Origin: JALZOC01 sp035758845
GTDB taxonomy: Bacteria > Acidobacteriota > Vicinamibacteria > Vicinamibacterales > 2-12-FULL-66-21
Direction: 5' to 3'
DNA length: 64,000 bases
Assembly (NCBI GenBank): GCA_035758845.1
Contig: DASTVZ010000169.1
Coordinates: 1-64,000, forward strand
Shown here: in pieces, positions 53,304-61,520 of the stretch
How the letters are laid out: every line of letters starts with the position of its first letter
How positions within the stretch are numbered: the first letter of the stretch is position 1
Translations under genes and position numbers: made by a program
The notes under the pieces: model-generated
The model's input: the letters and a program-made list of their open reading frames with translations, nothing else
Database searches by the model: none
What the model was told of the DNA's origin: nothing

Positions 53304-53963
53304 TTACGACCTTATATGGTACTGCAACGTTGCCACCTCGACTAAAAGATACGAGTTGCCAACCACATCGAGGCAGACGGACGTGACGCCTTGAAACTCA
53401 GCCTCGACGAGACGATGGTGATGACCGAAAAGATGCAGTCGCGGTTTCATCGCCGCTAACGTCTCGTTGATCGGCGTCTTCCCGGCATCGTTTCCCTTCA
53501 CGCGAAACGGCCGCGGCGCTTCGTGCGTGAGCAGAATGTCGACCTCTTTCATCCGCTTGCACGCGTCAACTTCTTCGCGCACGAAATGCCGCCGTCGGTC
53601 GGCGAGCTCCGTCGCCTTGGCCGTGCTCTTTTTCGGGTGAGGCAAGTCCGCCGCTCGCACGTCGTACATCGTTGGCGCGTGCGTGCCGCCGAGCCCGGCG
53701 ATGCGGAGGCCCTCAATCACCTGCAGGGTGCCGTTCGGAATGTAATGCAAATTCGCAGGTAGATCGCCGGCCGCAATCCGATCGAAGTTTTCGTTGTTGC
53801 CCTTGATCCAGTAGAGGGGTGCCTCGAACGCGTCGTAGTGGCCGTCGCCATCCGCGACATCGCCGACGCACAACCATGCACGAATGCCGGGATGCTGGCG
53901 CATGATCCGGTGCACGCTCGCGAAATCCCCATGGATGTCGCCGAGCGCCCCGATCTGCGTCAC
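53304..53963 (-). CDS. Metallophosphoesterase
   Basis: A 219-residue calcineurin-like phosphoesterase with the di-metal motifs GDIHGDF, VGDVADGDGHYD, KGNNENF (GNxE) and LFGHHHR, and THEAPRP between. The substrate is unknown; the small size resembles diadenosine or cyclic-nucleotide esterases and DNA-repair-type relatives. It overlaps nuoI by 4 nt (ATGA) and precedes the methionine gene by 2 nt, an unusual operon with no clear shared pathway. Confidence 0.85.
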   Translation of the reverse strand: MTQIGALGDIHGDFASVHRIMRQHPGIRAWLCVGDVADGDGHYDAFEAPLYWIKGNNENFDRIAAGDLPANLHYIPNGTLQVIEGLRIAGLGGTHAPTMYDVRAADLPHPKKSTAKATELADRRRHFVREEVDACKRMKEVDILLTHEAPRPFRVKGNDAGKTPINETLAAMKPRLHLFGHHHRLVEAEFQGVTSVCLDVVGNSYLLVEVATLQYHIRS

Positions 53964-54385
53964 TTGCTGGCGTCGCCTGGCACGAGCAGATCAGCCTTGT
54001 CCCAGATGAAATCCTTGTTGCTGTAGACCGCGAGCTCGTAGTCCTTGCCCATGAAGATGGCGGACACGGGACAGGCTTCCTCGCAGTAGCCACAGAAGAT
54101 GCAGCGCGTCTTGTGAATCTGGTAGACCTTCGCGTAGCGCGGACCCGCCTGGACCGTGCCGTCGTTCTCCGCCGGCTCGAGATAGATCGCATCGGCTGGA
54201 CAGGCGACCGCGCACAGTCCGCACGCAACGCATTTCTCCAGTCCGTTCTCGTCGCGCATCAGCACCTGTTTGCCCCGGTACTTCGGGAACACCGGCACCT
54301 TCTGGTCCGGATAGTTGACCGTGATGGGCTTCTTGAAGATGTGCTTAAGAGTGGTCGCGAAACCGACGATAAACGGACGAATCAT
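53960..54385 (-). CDS. nuoI: NADH-quinone oxidoreductase subunit I (NuoI-like)
   Basis: A 141-residue 2[4Fe-4S] ferredoxin-type subunit with CVACGLCAVACP and CIFCGYCEEACP, and the NuoI lead FATTLKHIFKKPITVNYP that attaches the arm to the membrane part of complex I. The N-terminus and spacing of the two clusters fit NuoI rather than a free ferredoxin. No other nuo gene is in the window, so it is an orphan copy, perhaps a second set. A TATGAT box lies 6 nt before ATG. Confidence 0.85.
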   Translation of the reverse strand: MIRPFIVGFATTLKHIFKKPITVNYPDQKVPVFPKYRGKQVLMRDENGLEKCVACGLCAVACPADAIYLEPAENDGTVQAGPRYAKVYQIHKTRCIFCGYCEEACPVSAIFMGKDYELAVYSNKDFIWDKADLLVPGDASK

Positions 54386-54391
54386 CCGTTG

Positions 54392-54397
54392 ATCATA
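54392..54397 (-). promoter_or_regulatory. Candidate -10 box TATGAT for nuoI
   Basis: Minus-strand TATGAT 6 nt before ATG 54385, the shortest gap of the set along with glgC. A dispersed repeat (copy D) lies directly upstream. Confidence 0.45.
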
Positions 54398-54412
54398 TCA
54401 AGGGACGAGGAA

Positions 54413-54514
54413 AAGCGCCTGCGGCCCGAGCGAGGCGCGTAGCCGCCGAGCGAGAGCGAGTGGGGGCGGGGCCCCGCGAGCAGTGAGTAAAGCAGACAAT
54501 CACGCGCGGCCAAG
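54413..54514. repeat. Dispersed GC-rich repeat, copy D
   Basis: Same orientation as copy A: GCCCGAGCGAGGCGCG, GCCGAGCGAGAGCGAG, GGGGCGGGGCCCCGC, then GCAGTGAGTAAAGCAGAC. It fills the space between the divergent nuoI and LytS promoters. Confidence 0.75.
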
Positions 54515-54540
54515 TCCGGGCCTAGCCTGCGCCGAGGCGC

Positions 54541-54546
54541 TATAAT
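54541..54546 (+). promoter_or_regulatory. Candidate -10 box TATAAT for lytS-lytR-lepB
   Basis: Consensus TATAAT 11 nt before ATG 54558. The intervening bases have no Shine-Dalgarno, so a near-leaderless message is likely. Confidence 0.5.
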
Positions 54547-54557
54547 TACCCCAATAA

Positions 54558-55886
54558 ATGCCACAGGCCACGAAAGCGCTGACGGCCGGGCAGTTCCTCC
54601 TGACGACCCTGGTCGTCAAGGTCGCAATTGTCGCCGTGCTGTCGACGATGCTGGTGCGGTTTCCGTGGTTTCGGCGCATTCTCCTCACCGAAAAGCGCGA
54701 TTGGCCTGAACGCCTCATCTTCGCGGCCAGCCTTGGCGTTCCCCTGACGGCAGGAGTGGTCGCGCGGCTGCTCATCAACTACGACGCCGCAGACCTGACC
54801 CTCGCGGGATCCTTTCTGGCGGGACTGCTAGCCGGCCCTTACGCCGGCGCGATCGTCGGATCGGTTGTCGGAATCCCGCCGCTCATCGCCGGTGAATGGA
54901 TCGCGTTGCCGTTTGCGGTCGGCTGCGGCTTCGCCGGCGGTGGGCTGCGCGAGATTTGCCCAAAGGAAGCCATCTGGCATTTCTCGCCGCTGTTCTTCAC
55001 CGATCTGCATCGTCATGTCTGGAAACTGGTTCGCCGGTTTCAGATTGACTGGGTGGTGATTCTGCTTGCCGCACCGGTCGGTCTCGAGCTAATTCGGCAG
55101 GTGCTCGGGCGCAATTTTGGCGAAAGGCGCATCTTCTATCTGACGCCGGCCGACCATAATCCCTGGTTCTATGCGCTCGTCGTGCTGGCGACGGTTCTCT
55201 GCGTCGCGATCCCGATCAAGATCTGGAACAGCGCACGCATCGAGCATCGGCTCCAGGAACAGGAAAAGCTGCTGATGGCGGCGCGCGTCGAGGCACTGGC
55301 CAGCCAGATCAATCCGCATTTTCTGTTCAACACGCTGACCTCGATCTCTTCGCTCATTCGATCGCAGCCCGAAACCGCGAGAACTCTCATCGTCAAGCTT
55401 TCCGGACTGCTTCGCCGACTTCTCCGCAGTCAGGAGCACTTCGTGACGCTTCGCGAAGAACTCGAAGCGATTGACGAGTATCTCGACATCGAGAGCATCC
55501 GGTTTGGCCCGAAGCTTCATATCGAGAAGGCGATTGCTCCAGACAGCCTCGACGTTGTCGTCCCGAGCATGCTCCTGCAGCCGCTTGTGGAGAACTCGAT
55601 TAAGCACGGTTTGTCGCCGAAGATTGGCGAAGGGCGGATCACGATCCGTAGCTTCCGCGAAAATGGCCACGCGATCATCGACATCATCGATAACGGCGTC
55701 GGCGTGGCGGCGGATCACGTCAATCGCGTCAATGCCGGTGGAATCGGCCTTCGCAACGTCAACGAACGCCTGCGCGTGATCTACGGTGCCAACTACCAGC
55801 TTCAGCTTGACAGCGTGCCCGGCGAGGGGACCTGCGCACGAATTGTCATCCCTGAGCTCGTGGTGCCTACGAGGATTACCGCGTGA
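54558..55886 (+). CDS. LytS-family sensor histidine kinase
   Basis: A 442-residue kinase. The N-terminal five- to six-helix sensor (about 10-220) is of the 5TMR-LYT kind, with GSFLAGLLAGPYAGAIVGSV. A short coiled coil leads to the His_kinase domain with H254 in SQINPHFLFNTLTSI, and a HATPase_c domain with QPLVENSIKHGL, IIDNGVGV and GGIGLRNVNERL. It phosphorylates the LytTR regulator whose gene overlaps it by 4 nt (GTGA). Homologues sense membrane or cell-wall state. Confidence 0.92.
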   Translation: MPQATKALTAGQFLLTTLVVKVAIVAVLSTMLVRFPWFRRILLTEKRDWPERLIFAASLGVPLTAGVVARLLINYDAADLTLAGSFLAGLLAGPYAGAIVGSVVGIPPLIAGEWIALPFAVGCGFAGGGLREICPKEAIWHFSPLFFTDLHRHVWKLVRRFQIDWVVILLAAPVGLELIRQVLGRNFGERRIFYLTPADHNPWFYALVVLATVLCVAIPIKIWNSARIEHRLQEQEKLLMAARVEALASQINPHFLFNTLTSISSLIRSQPETARTLIVKLSGLLRRLLRSQEHFVTLREELEAIDEYLDIESIRFGPKLHIEKAIAPDSLDVVVPSMLLQPLVENSIKHGLSPKIGEGRITIRSFRENGHAIIDIIDNGVGVAADHVNRVNAGGIGLRNVNERLRVIYGANYQLQLDSVPGEGTCARIVIPELVVPTRITA

Positions 55887-56680
55887 GTTCCGAGTCCCAG
55901 TCGCTCCGCGCGATCGTTGTCGACGACGAGCAGCTGGCGCGGGAGGAGTTGTGTTTCCTGCTCGGCCAACTCGACGGTATCGAGGTGGTGGGCCAGGCGA
56001 GCAATGGTATCGAAGCGTTGCGCACGGTCGATGAACAGTCGCCTGACCTCGTGCTGCTCGATGTCCAGATGCCCGGCCTTACTGGATTCGAGGTCGCACG
56101 CCGGCTGCTGCAAGCGGGTATCGACGCGCATTTCGTCTTCGTCACCGCCTACGATCAGCATGCAATCGAGGCATTCGAAGTCAACGCGGTGGACTACCTG
56201 CTGAAGCCGGTTGAAGCGGAGCGGCTGACGACGGCGATCGACCGGGCGCGAACGCGGATTCAGTCGTCCCGGCACGCGTCCAAGCAACCGTCAACGGAGG
56301 ACATGGAACGCCTCCTGCAGCTCTTGTCTGAACGCCAGGGGCGCCGGGAGCAGCTGGCACTCAAGGTGGCCGACCGCTTCCTGCTGGTACAATCGGACGA
56401 GGTCGTCCATGCGTCGGTCCAGGACGATGTGATCACGGTTGTAACGAACAGCTTGTCTGGAACGTCCAACTATCGGACACTGGATGAATTGCAGGCGCGT
56501 CTCGACCCCGCGGTTTTCTGGCGGGTGCATCGATCGCATCTTGTTAACATTAATAAAATAAAGGAAATCGTCCCCTGGTTCAGCCGCAACTACATCCTGA
56601 AAATGAAGGACGGCAAGGGGACCGAGATCCCAGTGAGCCGATCGCAGACCAAACGGCTTCGTGAGTATCTAAGGTTATGA
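55883..56680 (+). CDS. LytTR-family response regulator
   Basis: A 265-residue regulator with a receiver domain (about 8-125; acid pocket DDE at 14-16, phospho-acceptor D60 in VLLDVQMPG) and a C-terminal LytTR DNA-binding domain (about 155-260) with FWRVHRSHLVNINKI and SRNYILKMKDGKGTEIPVSRSQ. It starts at GTG 55883 in overlap with the kinase and ends in ATGA overlap with lepB, so all three proteins are made together. Its targets are not visible. Confidence 0.93.
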   Translation: MSSESQSLRAIVVDDEQLAREELCFLLGQLDGIEVVGQASNGIEALRTVDEQSPDLVLLDVQMPGLTGFEVARRLLQAGIDAHFVFVTAYDQHAIEAFEVNAVDYLLKPVEAERLTTAIDRARTRIQSSRHASKQPSTEDMERLLQLLSERQGRREQLALKVADRFLLVQSDEVVHASVQDDVITVVTNSLSGTSNYRTLDELQARLDPAVFWRVHRSHLVNINKIKEIVPWFSRNYILKMKDGKGTEIPVSRSQTKRLREYLRL

Positions 56681-57393
56681 GCAACCAGTACGATCCGTAC
56701 GCGCCTCCTCCGCCGCTTCCGATTCCGGAGAGCTACAGCACGCCAGAACCGGCCGCGGATGCCTTGACCGCTCCTGAGCCGCTCGTTGCGACCGAACCCG
56801 TGCCGGCGCTGGCCGACGGCATCGGTGCCCAGCGCGATGCCCGCCTGACCATGGACGGCGGGTCACTCAAGATGGAGCGCGTCGTCGAAGAACTCGTCGC
56901 CTGGCTGAAGACGCTCGCGTCGGCGGCGGTCTACGCGACGCTCATCGTCACGTTCGGCTTTCAGGTCGCCAGGGTTGAGGGCCACAGCATGGCCCCGACG
57001 CTCGAGGACCAGGATCGGCTCATCGTCAACAAGGCGGCGTATCGTTTCTTCGGCGAACCGCATCTCGGCGACATCGTCATGCTCTATTACCCGAACGATC
57101 CGAGTAAATCGTTCGTGAAGCGCGTCATCGCTGAAGAAGGCGATCAACTGCGGATCGTCGACGGTAAGGTGTATCGAAACGATGTGCTGCTCGACGATTC
57201 GTTCGTGCCGCCCGAGTATCGCAGCCACGACGACTGGGGGCCCGAGGTGATTCCGGAGGGCTACTACTTCGTCATGGGCGATCATCGGAACAACAGCTCG
57301 GACAGCCGGCACTGGCGATACGTGCCGAAGAAATACATCATCGGCAAGGTCCAGCTTCGTTGGTGGCCGCTTCGACACGCCCGGATGTTTTAG
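56677..57393 (+). CDS. lepB: Signal peptidase I with Pro-rich N-terminal extension
   Basis: A 238-residue type I signal peptidase. Catalytic serine S104 is in EGHSMAPTL and the lysine K148 in SFVKRVIAEEGD; GDHRNNSSDSRHW is the usual box E. A single helix (about 80-98) precedes the active site. The first 60 residues are unusually rich in Pro/Glu (YAPPPPLPIPESY), longer than in most homologues. The ATG overlaps the LytTR gene stop, so its synthesis is tied to a two-component system, which is uncommon for lepB. Confidence 0.93.
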   Translation: MSNQYDPYAPPPPLPIPESYSTPEPAADALTAPEPLVATEPVPALADGIGAQRDARLTMDGGSLKMERVVEELVAWLKTLASAAVYATLIVTFGFQVARVEGHSMAPTLEDQDRLIVNKAAYRFFGEPHLGDIVMLYYPNDPSKSFVKRVIAEEGDQLRIVDGKVYRNDVLLDDSFVPPEYRSHDDWGPEVIPEGYYFVMGDHRNNSSDSRHWRYVPKKYIIGKVQLRWWPLRHARMF

Positions 57394-57438
57394 GTTCTGG
57401 CACGCCATAACGCGGTCAGCCGCGTTCTCCTCCGCGTT

Positions 57439-58281
57439 TTGATTCTCAACCTGGCGGTCGCCGGGGCGAAGCTGGTGTTGGGCTACGCCACCGGCGCCGT
57501 CAGCATCATTTCCGACGGCTTCCACTCCCTCACGGATTCCGCGTCAAACGTCGTCGGTCTCGTCGGCCTGCGTGCATCACGAAAACCGCCGGACGAAGAT
57601 CATCCGTACGGGCATCGCAAGTACGAGACGCTCGCGGCGGCCGGTATCTTCATCTTTCTCTTGCTGGTCGTCGTCGAAGTCAGCCGCGCAGCGCTCCATC
57701 GGCTCGCCGACGGGGCCGCACCGCAGGTCAACATTCTGAGCTTCGCGGTGATGATCACCACGCTCATCATCAATCTGTTTGTCGTCCGCTACGAGCGAGG
57801 CGAAGCGCGGCGATTGTCGAGCGAGCTGCTCCACGCCGACGCGACGCACACACAGAGCGACGTCCTGACGTCCTGTGCCGTCCTCGTTTCGCTGGCGGCG
57901 GTATCGCTCGGCGTCCCCATCCTCGATCCGATCGGCGGGATGGTGGTCGCGGTGTTCATCGCGAGGACCGGGTGGGGAATCGCACGCGATACATCGAGCG
58001 TGCTGTCCGACAAGGTGGTTCTGAACGAAGACGATATCCGTCGAGTGGTGATGAGCACGCCGCACGTGGTCGGCTGTCACCAGATTCGTTCACGCGGGTC
58101 GGCGGATCACACGTTTCTGGATCTTCACGTCTGGTATCCGGCGACGATGCCGCTGCATGAAGCGCATCGGCTCTCACATATCGTCAAGGACCGGCTGATG
58201 TCGACGTATCCGCAGATCGCAGATGCGATTATCCATATCGAACCGCCGCCTACTGACCGGCAGTTTCCACTGTCACACTGA
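57439..58281 (+). CDS. Cation diffusion facilitator family transporter
   Basis: A 280-residue Zn/Fe/Mn exporter with six helices. Metal-site motifs are ISDGFHSLTDSASN (helix II), DEDHPYGHRKYETLAA and LLHADATHTQSDVL (helix V), followed by a cytoplasmic ferredoxin-like domain with LDLHVWYP. TTG 57439 gives a short first helix. The frame is open upstream to a CTG at 57397, directly after the lepB stop, and that start would give a more typical N-terminus (SRVLLRVLILNLAV). Fourth gene of the lytS operon. Confidence 0.88.
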   Translation: MILNLAVAGAKLVLGYATGAVSIISDGFHSLTDSASNVVGLVGLRASRKPPDEDHPYGHRKYETLAAAGIFIFLLLVVVEVSRAALHRLADGAAPQVNILSFAVMITTLIINLFVVRYERGEARRLSSELLHADATHTQSDVLTSCAVLVSLAAVSLGVPILDPIGGMVVAVFIARTGWGIARDTSSVLSDKVVLNEDDIRRVVMSTPHVVGCHQIRSRGSADHTFLDLHVWYPATMPLHEAHRLSHIVKDRLMSTYPQIADAIIHIEPPPTDRQFPLSH

Positions 58282-58289
58282 CCCGAGCC

Positions 58290-58306
58290 CACGGCTTGAA
58301 GCCGTC
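58290..58306. terminator. Hairpin between convergent genes
   Basis: ACGGCTTGAAGCCGT (58291-58305) forms a 6-bp stem with a 3-nt loop, extended by partial C/G pairs, between the CDF gene and the acyl-CoA synthetase gene. It has no strong T-run, so its role as a terminator is only likely by place. Confidence 0.4.
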
Positions 58307-58322
58307 GGCACGTGCAGCGCAA

Positions 58323-60170
58323 TTATTCGCGATAAAGAGACTCGATCTGCTCGCGCCACTTTTCTTCGACCACCTTGCGTTTGACTTTCAGCGTCGGCGT
58401 CAGCTCACCGGATTCCACCGTGAACTCGCGCGGCAGGAGGGAGATTCGCTTGATTCGCTCGTACTGCGACAATTCGCGATTGAGCGCGTCGATGATCTCC
58501 TGATATAGAGCGATCACATCGTCGCGCACGATCAATTCCTCGCGAGCGCCGGGGGGACGGCCCAGGTCCTTGAGTCGACGTTCGAGCGCCTTGAATTCCG
58601 GCACGATGAGCGACGCAGCGTACTTGCGGCGGTCGCCGAGCAGGACAGCTTCGGCGATGAGCGGGCTGCGTTTGAGGACAGCTTCGATCGGCTGAGGGGC
58701 GATCTTCTTGCCACCAGATGTGACCAGCAGATCTTTCTTGCGATCGGTAATGGTCAGATAGCCTTCGGCATCGATCTGTCCGATGTCTCCGGTATGAAAC
58801 CATCCACCCTCGAGGGCAGCCGCGGTGGCCTCCGGCTTGTTGAAATAGCCGGTCATGATATTGGGCCCACGCGCCAGGATCTCGCCGTCGTCGGCGATAC
58901 GCAGCTCGACGCCAGGGATCGCCCGCCCCACCGTGCCAACCCGCAGCGCGTTCAGCGGATTGAACGTAAGGATCGGTGCGGTCTCGGTCAATCCGTACCC
59001 TTCAATGATCGAAATGCCAATCGCGTGGAAAAATTCCATCACGTTCGGCGCGAGCGGTGCGCTTCCTGATGCGACGAATCGCAGCCGCCCGCCGAGCTTT
59101 TCGCGAATCGCGGAGAACACGACGCGGTCGCCGACCGCGGCCGCCAGAGACGTCAGCGGACCCGCAGATTTCCCCCGCAATACTGCCTTCGCGCGCGCCA
59201 GGCCCGCCGTTAGCGCCCAGCGGAATAATTTGGCCTTCGCTCCGCCGGCGTTGTTCGCCGCTTCGAGAATCCGTGCGTGCAGTTTTTCGTAGACGCGGGG
59301 CACACCCGTGAGCACTGTCGGACGGACTCGCGCCATGTCGCGAGCTACTGTGTCAAACGATTCCGCGAAGATGATCGTGACGCCGCAAAACAAGTACACG
59401 TAAGACACCATGCGCTCGAACCCATGACTCAACGGCAAAAACGACAGCGCGACATCATCCTGGGAGATACTCAGCGCATCGGCCGCGGCGCGCATGTTCG
59501 ACGCGAGGTTGCGATGGGTCAACATGACGCCTTTCGGTTCGCCGGTCGTCCCTGAGGTGTAGATGATCGTCGCGAGATCCTCGGGGGCGATCGTACGAGC
59601 ATCGTCGCGAAACCCACGCCCTGCGCCCCACTCACCGGTCATCCGCGCATGACCGCGACGTTCGACTTCCTCGAGAGAGAGCACCGACGGCGACCCGGGC
59701 GGTGGCGCACCAGCAGGAGCGTCCATCAACACGACGGCTCCGAGCGTTGGAAGCAGATGCCGGACCTCCTGAATCTTCTCTAGCTGCAACTTCGTCGAGA
59801 CAATCGCGAGGCGCGCGCCGGAATCGTCAAGGATGTATTTCGCTTGAGCGGCCGACAGTGTGGGATAGATCGGAACCGTTACCGCACCGCCGGTCAAGAC
59901 CGCGAGGTCGCAGAGCAGCCACTCCGGGCGGCTTTCCGCGATGAGTGCGACTCGATCGCCACGCTCGATCCCGAGCGCACGAAACCCGAGCGACAGATCG
60001 CGGATGCGGTCGAACACCTCCTTGCTCGACAGTTCGATCAGTTCCTCTCCGCGGCAGCGTCCCAGAGCGACCGACTTGGGGAAGCGGCCCATCATGTGGA
60101 ACGGCAGATCGGCGATCGTTTTCACGTCGGCTTCGATTTCAACGTCGGCAGCGGCGGCGGAGTCGGTCAT
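58323..60170 (-). CDS. Long-chain acyl-CoA synthetase (AMP-forming)
   Basis: A 615-residue ANL-family ligase. The P-loop motif is TIIYTSGTTGEPKGVMLTH, the A5 motif is GYGLTETAP, and GWFHTGDIG and the ITDRKKDLLVTSGGKKIAP hinge follow. It activates fatty acids to acyl-CoA through an acyl-AMP and fits the FadD15-like long form. ATG 60170 opens MTDSAAAADVE; a further ATG at 60188 adds six residues. It is convergent with the CDF gene and divergent from rex. TACCCT 8 nt before ATG is a weak promoter candidate. Confidence 0.9.
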   Translation of the reverse strand: MTDSAAAADVEIEADVKTIADLPFHMMGRFPKSVALGRCRGEELIELSSKEVFDRIRDLSLGFRALGIERGDRVALIAESRPEWLLCDLAVLTGGAVTVPIYPTLSAAQAKYILDDSGARLAIVSTKLQLEKIQEVRHLLPTLGAVVLMDAPAGAPPPGSPSVLSLEEVERRGHARMTGEWGAGRGFRDDARTIAPEDLATIIYTSGTTGEPKGVMLTHRNLASNMRAAADALSISQDDVALSFLPLSHGFERMVSYVYLFCGVTIIFAESFDTVARDMARVRPTVLTGVPRVYEKLHARILEAANNAGGAKAKLFRWALTAGLARAKAVLRGKSAGPLTSLAAAVGDRVVFSAIREKLGGRLRFVASGSAPLAPNVMEFFHAIGISIIEGYGLTETAPILTFNPLNALRVGTVGRAIPGVELRIADDGEILARGPNIMTGYFNKPEATAAALEGGWFHTGDIGQIDAEGYLTITDRKKDLLVTSGGKKIAPQPIEAVLKRSPLIAEAVLLGDRRKYAASLIVPEFKALERRLKDLGRPPGAREELIVRDDVIALYQEIIDALNRELSQYERIKRISLLPREFTVESGELTPTLKVKRKVVEEKWREQIESLYRE

Positions 60171-60302
60171 TTGACGGCAGGGTAACATCCTTCGGCTCGC
60201 CGACGAAGAATGCTTCGGCGTCGACTCTTAGAGGCGCCTTTCATTCTCACGCTTGCCCGCCGTCGCCTTGCGCGAAGGTGGGGGCCCTAGTCGAACGAGG
60301 GA

Positions 60303-60333
60303 TACAATTGGAGCTTGTGAAAGAAGTGAACAA
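60303..60333 (+). promoter_or_regulatory. Candidate rex promoter and Rex-like operator
   Basis: TACAAT (60303-60308) is followed by TTGTGAA at 60315-60321 and TGAACAA at 60327-60333, an imperfect dyad close to the Rex consensus TTGTGAA-N4-TTCACAA but with a 5-nt spacer and two mismatches. It covers the rex start codon. Confidence 0.3.
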
Positions 60334-61021
60334 AGGCAAAGGGGGCCGCACGGTGCGTTCTGGTGAGGCGGCCCGAGATAGCGCCCCCGAGTCGGTGTCG
60401 GAACTCACGACAAACCGGCTTTCGGTGTATCTCCGCTGCCTCAACACCCTCGACTCCGCCGGCGTGCGGACGGTATCGTCTCAAGTGCTCGCCGAGCAGT
60501 TTCACCTCAACGCCGCCCAAATCAGGAAGGACCTTGCGTATTTCGGTGAGTTCGGCGTCCGCGGCGTCGGCTATTACGTGAAGGAATTACGTCGTCACTT
60601 ACGCCAGATACTCGGCCTGGATGCCCACGTCGCGATCGCCATCATGGGCGCGGGGAATCTGGGCCTGGCGCTCGCGGATTACCCCGGCTTCCGGGATGAA
60701 GGTTTCGACATCGTCGCCCTGTTTGATTCCAGTCGCGAAAAGATCGGACACGAGTCGCGGGCCGGGGTTCCGATCCATGACATCCGCGACTTTCGCAAGA
60801 TCGTGCGGCACGCGAAGATTCGCATCGCGGTCATCGCCGTGCCCGCGAATGCCGCACAGTCGGTCGTCAACACAGTAATTGCCGCCGGGGTGAAGGCGGT
60901 GCTCAACTTTTCCCCGGGAACGCTGCAGGTACCGGCTGACGTGAAACTCAAGAGCGTCGATCTGACCGTCTCCCTCGAGAGCCTTTCGTTCTTTCTCGCG
61001 CAAGGAGATGTCGATGCCTAG
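60317..61021 (+). CDS. rex: Redox-sensing transcriptional repressor Rex
   Basis: NADH-responsive repressor, about 234 residues. The winged-helix domain (about 30-105) has SSQVLAEQFHLNAAQIRKDLAYFGEFGVRGVGY, the Rex signature. The Rossmann domain has AIMGAGNLGLALADY and the domain-swap C-terminal helix (SLESLSFFLAQ). Start is uncertain: GTG 60317, GTG 60326 and TTG 60308 are all in frame, and the long Lys/Arg lead before the domain is not conserved. It is followed by moaC with overlap. Confidence 0.88.
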   Translation: MKEVNKGKGGRTVRSGEAARDSAPESVSELTTNRLSVYLRCLNTLDSAGVRTVSSQVLAEQFHLNAAQIRKDLAYFGEFGVRGVGYYVKELRRHLRQILGLDAHVAIAIMGAGNLGLALADYPGFRDEGFDIVALFDSSREKIGHESRAGVPIHDIRDFRKIVRHAKIRIAVIAVPANAAQSVVNTVIAAGVKAVLNFSPGTLQVPADVKLKSVDLTVSLESLSFFLAQGDVDA

Positions 61022-61520
61022 CAAGGCGATGAAAAAGAGCACGGCTCGGGCGCAGGCGCGGCTGTCACACGTGACGCGCTCGGGTGCAGTGCAGATGGTC
61101 GACGTGAGCGAAAAGCCGACAACCGCACGCGAGGCAGTCGCGCGTGGACGCATCACGATGTCGCGCGAGGCGATCGCACAAATTCGATCCGGCGCGATCA
61201 AGAAAGGCGATCCGCTTCAGGCGGCGCGGCTCGCCGGTATCATGGCCGCAAAACAGACGGCCAACGTCATTCCCCTTTGCCATCCACTGCCGCTCTCGCA
61301 TGCGGGCGTCACGCTGACGCCTGTCGGTGATGGTTACGAGATCGAGGCGCGGGTGCGGACGACGGCGCAGACGGGGGTGGAGATGGAGGCGCTTCATGCG
61401 GTGGCCGTCGCGGCGCTGACTATCTACGACATGATCAAGGCGATCGACAAGCGCATGGTGATCAGCGACATCCGGCTCGTCGAGAAAAGCGGCGGACAAA
61501 GCGGCGCTTTCCGGCGTTGA
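61014..61520 (+). CDS. moaC: Cyclic pyranopterin monophosphate synthase MoaC
   Basis: Works with MoaA in the first step of molybdenum cofactor synthesis. About 168 residues with VDVSEKPTTAREAVARGRI, KQTANVIPLCHPLPLSHAGV and GVEMEALHAVAVAALTIYDMIKAIDK, which hold the catalytic Lys and His. I chose ATG 61014 because AAGGAG (61002-61007) gives 6-nt spacing; ATG 61008 is too close. It overlaps the rex stop and its own 3' end overlaps the next gene (TTGA). No moaA is in the window. Confidence 0.95.
   Translation: MPSKAMKKSTARAQARLSHVTRSGAVQMVDVSEKPTTAREAVARGRITMSREAIAQIRSGAIKKGDPLQAARLAGIMAAKQTANVIPLCHPLPLSHAGVTLTPVGDGYEIEARVRTTAQTGVEMEALHAVAVAALTIYDMIKAIDKRMVISDIRLVEKSGGQSGAFRR

Noticed and set aside
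53302..54560. SAM or cobalamin riboswitch ahead of the homocysteine methyltransferase/MTHFR gene
   Set aside because: The gene is internal to an operon (2-nt gap upstream), and the operon's leader before nuoI is only about 6 nt from the -10 box.
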